In this document: positions 14,248 to 17,631 of the stretch, piece after piece | Numbering within the stretch: position 1 is the first letter of the stretch | Layout of the letters: each line of letters begins with the position of its first letter | Assembly: GCA_963588535.1 (NCBI GenBank) | Contig: CAVAII010000147.1 | Span: forward strand, 1-17,631 | Reading direction: 5' to 3' | DNA from: Scybalousia_A sp963588535 | GTDB lineage: Bacteria; Bacteroidota; Bacteroidia; Bacteroidales; P3 | DNA: 17,631 nucleotides | Made by a program: the position numbers and the translations under genes | Notes under the pieces: generated by a model | Seen by the model: the letters and a program-made list of their open reading frames with translations, nothing else | Told to the model about the DNA's origin: nothing | The model's database searches: none

Positions 14248-15354
14248 ATGAAATTCAAAGAATTTTATAACAAGAAAGCAGTTAGAATCATAAGAAAAGT
14301 ACTCATTTACGGATTTGCTTTGTTTGGCGTTGGAGTATTTGGAGCCTGGGCAATATATGAGTTAGGTCTTACCAACAATGGAGGTTTGGTAGATAAGAAC
14401 AATCGTTATTTGGCGACAGTTAGTGATAATACTACCATTAATAAGAACGATACGACCGAGAGATTTGTTACTCAAAACTATTTAAAGTTACTTACTTTGG
14501 GCAAACTCTATCCTCATAACGCCAAATTGATAATCGAGGGTTTGAGAAACTCCAAAAATGATGTCCAAATAGCACAAATGTTGGCTGCTTGCGAAATGTA
14601 CTTACAGAATGACGACAAATACCACAACCTTTTGAAACAAGGACAAGGCGTTTATGGCACTGCATCTGTTGCGGACAATAAACACAATGTTATTGAGTGG
14701 ATGAACGAACCTGAATGGGAGGCTTTGAAAGAGAGTATCAAAAAAGATAGTGCTGCTATCAACAAAGCCGCTAAGATTACCGGAGTAGAACCTCGTATGA
14801 TAGTAGGTTGTTTGGTTGGAGAGCAGATACGTTTGTTCAATTCCAAGAGAGAGATATTCAAAAGATATTTAGGTCCTGTTAAAGTCCTAAGTGTTCAGAG
14901 TCAATTTTCTTTTGGTGTTAATGGTATTAAGGATTTTACGGCTCGTATGGTAGAAGATCATCTCAAAGACAAGACCTCTCCTTTCTATATGGGTGCTAAA
15001 TACGAGCATATATTGGATTACGATGGTTATGTTAATGACTCTATTCGTATCAAAAGATTAGTAGATTATAGAGACCATACCTATTCTTATATATACACAG
15101 GTTGTATTATTCACCAGACTCGCAATCAGTGGAAAAAGGCAGGTTATGATATTAGTAACCGTCCTGATATTCTTTTCACCTTGTTTAATGTCGGTTTTGC
15201 CGCTTCTAAGCCAAGCGATAACCCACAATGTGGCGGTTCTCACATAAAAGTAGGAGAGAAGATCTATACTTTTGGAGTTATTGGCTTTGATTTCTATTAC
15301 TCAGGTGAGTTGGCAGATGTATTTCCTTACTGGGAAAATAGATTTGTAGACTAA
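14248..15354 (+). CDS. Membrane-anchored lytic-transglycosylase-like protein
   Basis: The 368-residue product has one N-terminal membrane helix (about residues 18-40) after a basic head and no cleavage motif, so it should be anchored with the rest periplasmic. Residues 75-140 are helix-rich (LYPHNAKLIIEGLRN, QIAQMLAACEMYLQND). The C-terminal half resembles the lysozyme-like fold: ITGVEPRMIVGCLVGEQIR with Glu192 as likely catalytic acid, then SQFSFGVNGIKDFTA, then IYTGCIIHQTRNQW and ILFTLFNVGF. This follows the transglycosylase order E...(G)A-x-G-x-x-Q...Y/N-x-G in a divergent form, reminiscent of DUF1402-type proteins. Peptidoglycan cleavage is inferred, not shown. The M6-propeptide-like gene begins 13 bases after its stop. 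Confidence 0.6.
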   Translation: MKFKEFYNKKAVRIIRKVLIYGFALFGVGVFGAWAIYELGLTNNGGLVDKNNRYLATVSDNTTINKNDTTERFVTQNYLKLLTLGKLYPHNAKLIIEGLRNSKNDVQIAQMLAACEMYLQNDDKYHNLLKQGQGVYGTASVADNKHNVIEWMNEPEWEALKESIKKDSAAINKAAKITGVEPRMIVGCLVGEQIRLFNSKREIFKRYLGPVKVLSVQSQFSFGVNGIKDFTARMVEDHLKDKTSPFYMGAKYEHILDYDGYVNDSIRIKRLVDYRDHTYSYIYTGCIIHQTRNQWKKAGYDISNRPDILFTLFNVGFAASKPSDNPQCGGSHIKVGEKIYTFGVIGFDFYYSGELADVFPYWENRFVD

Positions 15355-15367
15355 TAAAACGACAGAA

Positions 15368-15808
15368 ATGAAAAGACTAACTCTTATAATTGCAACTCTT
15401 TTGTGTGTAACGATTGATTCGTCTGCCAAAGATAGTAGTATTTTGAATAATTGCTCTACTCCTTTGTGTATTCCTGCAGATCCTCGTCCTCGAACTATTA
15501 CTCAGCCTAATGGTAAGAAACTTACTTTCTATATTAAGGGAGATGAGCGTATTAGTTGGGCAGAAACTTTGGACGGTTATACACTGCTTAACGGCGATAG
15601 TAATGTTTTGGAATACGCTTGCATAGATGAGAATCTTAATCTTATTGCTTCTGGAATTATGGCGTGTAATGAGGACGAACGAGATGAGTGGGAAAAAGAA
15701 TTTCTTAAGGACTTACCGAAAAATCTTTTCTTTTCCAAACAGCAAACAGACGCAGCATTCCAACGATTCTCTACTCCTGTGCAGTCTAATAACCAAAGCA
15801 AAGAATAA
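15368..15808 (+). CDS. Stand-alone M6-metalloprotease-propeptide-like secreted protein
   Basis: The 146-residue product has a signal peptide (MKRLTLIIATLLCVTIDSSA, residues 1-20). The mature part matches the N-terminal region of Bacteroidota M6-family metalloproteases: P-x-P-R-T-I-T-Q-P-N-G-K-K-L-T-F-Y-I-K-G-D-E (residues 41-60), then WAETLDGYTLLNGDSNVLEYACIDENLNLIASGIMACN (64-101) and FLKDLPKNLFFSKQQ (112-126). The protein then stops: no HExxH zinc site, catalytic domain or T9SS tail follows, and no such sequence is visible in other frames before the next gene at 15896. It may be a protease inhibitor made of a lone propeptide, or the remnant of a truncated protease. It lies 13 bases after the transglycosylase-like gene. 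Confidence 0.7.
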   Translation: MKRLTLIIATLLCVTIDSSAKDSSILNNCSTPLCIPADPRPRTITQPNGKKLTFYIKGDERISWAETLDGYTLLNGDSNVLEYACIDENLNLIASGIMACNEDERDEWEKEFLKDLPKNLFFSKQQTDAAFQRFSTPVQSNNQSKE

Positions 15809-15895
15809 CTTATTAGATTAGTAGACGGAGGTTGCATAAAAGCAAAGAGATATTAGAGAATTAGACAGAACAATAACACAAAACAACAATACGAA

Positions 15896-17086
15896 ATGAA
15901 AAAGATAATTGTAATTGCGTTAAACTTGATGTTATGTTTGCAATTATTAGCACAAAAGCAAACAATAACATGGCAAGATACTCAAAGAGAGTACATAATT
16001 CACGTTCCATCTTCATGGGATAGCACATCGCCACGACCAATGATGTATGTCTTGCACGGATTAGGCGTAGATATTTCACAATTAGACGCAGAACTTAACC
16101 CAAGTTTCTATTCTAATCTTTCGGGTTGGATAATTGTCTTGCCACAAGCACTAAATGCGAGCGTAGATGCATTAGGGCAACACGTAGATATAGGTACTAT
16201 GTGGAACGCTGGACTAGCCTTCGAGGTATTTAATCAAACCTTTGCACCAAATAGCGAAGTAGATGACGAAGGTTTCCTTTTAGCTCTAATGGATAGTATT
16301 AATCTTCAATACCCTATTGACTATGATAGCATCTATATAGTAGGTGGGTCTATGGGTGGTTTTATGACCAACGTAATGGGTATAAAACATAGCGATAAAT
16401 TAGCAGGTATTGCTCCAATTAGTGGACCTATTCCAAATAATGTAGTGGATTCTTTGGCAAACACTCATTTGGACGTACTATATTTTCACGGAACTAATGA
16501 CGCAGTAATAAGTTATGAGGATGGTTCTACCGATGCTATCCCTTATATCGGTAATGTGTCTCTTGGTTTGGGTGCCGAGCAGACTATTAGTTGGTGGGTG
16601 AAGGCTAATGCTTGCGATAGTGTTCCTGTTGTAGATAGTTTGGAGGATAGATGCGAAGATGGTTTGAATTTTGTTCGCTACAAGTATACTAATAATGAAG
16701 ATTCTACTAAGGTTCAGTTTATTAAAGCCATTGGTGGCGAACATACTTGGTATATGGGGGCAAATATTTTTGATATAGACTATACTCTTGAGATCTATAA
16801 CTTCTTTGCTGGCAAGAATATCCCATATCCTAATGTTTCGAGCATAAATAATACAGAGGACTATAGTTTTGCTTTCTATCCTAACCCTACAAAAGATAAT
16901 ATTACATTATCTGTTAAAGAGGATTGCAATATGTGGATAGTTAATACCTTTGGTCAAAAACTTAAATATAGACAACTTCACAAAGGTAATACAAAAGTAG
17001 ATGTTTCTGATTTAAGAAGTGGTTATTATATCGTTGTATTCGAAAGTAACAACAATACAACTACTCAGAAATTAATCATTAAATAA
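15896..17086 (+). CDS. T9SS-secreted alpha/beta-hydrolase esterase (PHB depolymerase/feruloyl esterase-like)
   Basis: The 396-residue product has a signal peptide (residues 1-19, ending LLAQ). The alpha/beta-hydrolase domain (about 30-305) shows the oxyanion strand YVLHGLGVD (51-59), the nucleophile elbow GGSMGG with Ser152, the acid in FHGTNDAVI (Asp202) and the histidine in GGEHTWY (His283). This is the layout of extracellular esterases in the PHB depolymerase / feruloyl or acetylxylan esterase group. Two Cys (C240, C253) flank an insertion before the His and may pair. A T9SS type A tail follows (about 325-396): FAFYPNPTKDNITL, MWIVNTFGQKL, LRSGYYIVV, TTQKLIIK. Cleavage of an ester on plant or microbial polysaccharide is likely, but the substrate is not readable. 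A terminator at 17115 ends the unit. Confidence 0.88.
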   Translation: MKKIIVIALNLMLCLQLLAQKQTITWQDTQREYIIHVPSSWDSTSPRPMMYVLHGLGVDISQLDAELNPSFYSNLSGWIIVLPQALNASVDALGQHVDIGTMWNAGLAFEVFNQTFAPNSEVDDEGFLLALMDSINLQYPIDYDSIYIVGGSMGGFMTNVMGIKHSDKLAGIAPISGPIPNNVVDSLANTHLDVLYFHGTNDAVISYEDGSTDAIPYIGNVSLGLGAEQTISWWVKANACDSVPVVDSLEDRCEDGLNFVRYKYTNNEDSTKVQFIKAIGGEHTWYMGANIFDIDYTLEIYNFFAGKNIPYPNVSSINNTEDYSFAFYPNPTKDNITLSVKEDCNMWIVNTFGQKLKYRQLHKGNTKVDVSDLRSGYYIVVFESNNNTTTQKLIIK

Positions 17087-17114
17087 GACACACACTCTAT
17101 TTAGACTATAAAAT

Positions 17115-17157
17115 AAAGTACTCTGCTTGATAATAAAGCAGAGTACTTTTTTGTTTT
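17115..17157 (+). terminator. Strong, possibly bidirectional terminator
   Basis: AAAGTACTCTGCTT (17115-17128) pairs perfectly with AAGCAGAGTACTTT (17136-17149) around a 7-base loop, and TTTTTTG follows. On the minus strand the stem is followed by TATTTTATAG, weaker but T-rich. It lies between the esterase stop (17086) and the convergent Smr gene stop (17223), so it can serve both. Confidence 0.88.
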
Positions 17158-17222
17158 TTAATATTGTCGTCTTTTGTAGTGTTCTTGTTATGATAGTATG
17201 TATAGTTGAGGTAACGATGTTG

Positions 17223-17631
17223 TTATTTATTCCTATTATTACCAATAATAACTTCGGTAGCACCCACTCCGTACTTTTGCATTGAGGCAGGAAAATAATG
17301 AATAAACGAATACTTGCCCAATTCTTCCTCAATATTGTGTTTAAGTACGCCTTGACCGACACCATGTATAAAGATAATCTTATCCAAATTCATCTCAATG
17401 GCCTTATCTAAGCATTTGCGAAAATAATTCATCTGTATATTCAACATCTCTGCGTTAGATAATTCCTTAACACTATCTACTAATTCCTCTATATGCAAAT
17501 CTACTTCGGCCTCACGTTTGCTTGTTAGGTGCTTATCAAAGAAAGAAGTCGGCTTGGTAGGCTTTACCTCTACAACTACTTTATCGGCTTTCATCTCTTG
17601 AAGTTTCTTTGCCTCTTGTTCTCTTTGTGAT
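17223..17631 (-). CDS. DUF2027-type protein, C-terminal Smr domain (5'-truncated at window edge)
   Basis: The frame is open to the window end (SQREQEAKKLQEMKADK...), so the ATG at 17594 is probably internal and about 135 C-terminal residues are seen. After a linker with FFDKHLTSKREAEVDLHIEEL comes the Smr (small MutS-related) domain: DLHIEELVDSV (the L-D-L-H motif), a helix with NYFRKCLDKAIEMNLDKIIFIHGVGQGVLKHNIEEEL (the H-G-x-G-x-G-x-L loop) and a final GVGATEVIIG strand. In Bacteroidota this arrangement is usual at the C-terminus of DUF2027 proteins. Smr domains bind or cleave nucleic acids, but the role in this family is not settled. It is convergent with the esterase gene across a shared terminator. 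Confidence 0.85.
   Translation of the reverse strand, partial: SQREQEAKKLQEMKADKVVVEVKPTKPTSFFDKHLTSKREAEVDLHIEELVDSVKELSNAEMLNIQMNYFRKCLDKAIEMNLDKIIFIHGVGQGVLKHNIEEELGKYSFIHYFPASMQKYGVGATEVIIGNNRNK

Noticed and set aside
15809..15895. Frameshifted continuation of an M6 protease after 15808
   Set aside because: None of the frames in this short gap holds protease sequence and the next gene starts at 15896 with its own signal peptide, so a single frameshift cannot restore a protease.

Overview
The window looks like chromosomal DNA of a low-GC member of the Bacteroidota, most likely Bacteroidales. Three things support this. Two secreted proteins end in the type IX secretion (T9SS) C-terminal sorting domain. 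Several products belong to families typical of this phylum (DUF3822 next to rsmD, DUF3098 after ftsX, a kinase-RapZ C-terminal fusion, a DUF2027-type Smr protein). Several upstream regions also carry the Bacteroidota promoter pattern TTG-N19/20-TAnnTTTG. No rRNA, tRNA, CRISPR array or insertion sequence was seen.

Layout. (1) Positions 2-3328: the 3' part of a giant T9SS-secreted protein made of at least 20 tandem 51/52-residue two-cysteine repeats, closed by a terminator; its start lies off the window. (2) 3402-3653: a small DUF2442-like gene. (3) 3654-4213: a 560-base non-coding region between convergent genes, filled with several 21-bp-period tandem arrays, a 23-bp direct repeat and a hairpin. 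(4) 4214-9586, minus strand: queA, ispD, an APH-kinase/RapZ-C fusion, then behind its own promoter a membrane-anchored pilin-like protein, a DUF3822 protein and rsmD. (5) 9740-14200, plus strand: lysC (divergent from queA), ftsX, a DUF3098 gene, a second 21-bp array, uppP and truB. (6) 14248-17086, plus strand: a membrane-anchored lytic-transglycosylase-like protein, a stand-alone M6-protease-propeptide-like secreted protein, and a T9SS-secreted esterase ending at a strong terminator. (7) 17223-17631, minus strand: the C-terminal Smr part of a DUF2027-type protein, cut by the window edge.

The conserved genes form a cell-envelope and translation housekeeping block: FtsX in division-site peptidoglycan hydrolysis, UppP in undecaprenyl phosphate recycling, IspD in isoprenoid precursor supply for that lipid, QueA and TruB in tRNA modification, RsmD in 16S rRNA methylation, and LysC feeding the diaminopimelate/lysine/threonine pathways. 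The secreted repeat protein and the esterase are the accessory surface or extracellular parts.

The most unusual signals are: (a) the pattern of cysteine loss in the giant repeat protein, which occurs exactly every six repeats and always as Cys1 of one repeat plus Cys2 of the next, suggesting repeat-to-repeat disulfides; (b) a family of 21-bp-period intergenic arrays with a shared frame and changing core in two places 8 kb apart; and (c) the orphan M6-type propeptide. All functional calls come from reading motifs, not from database searches.
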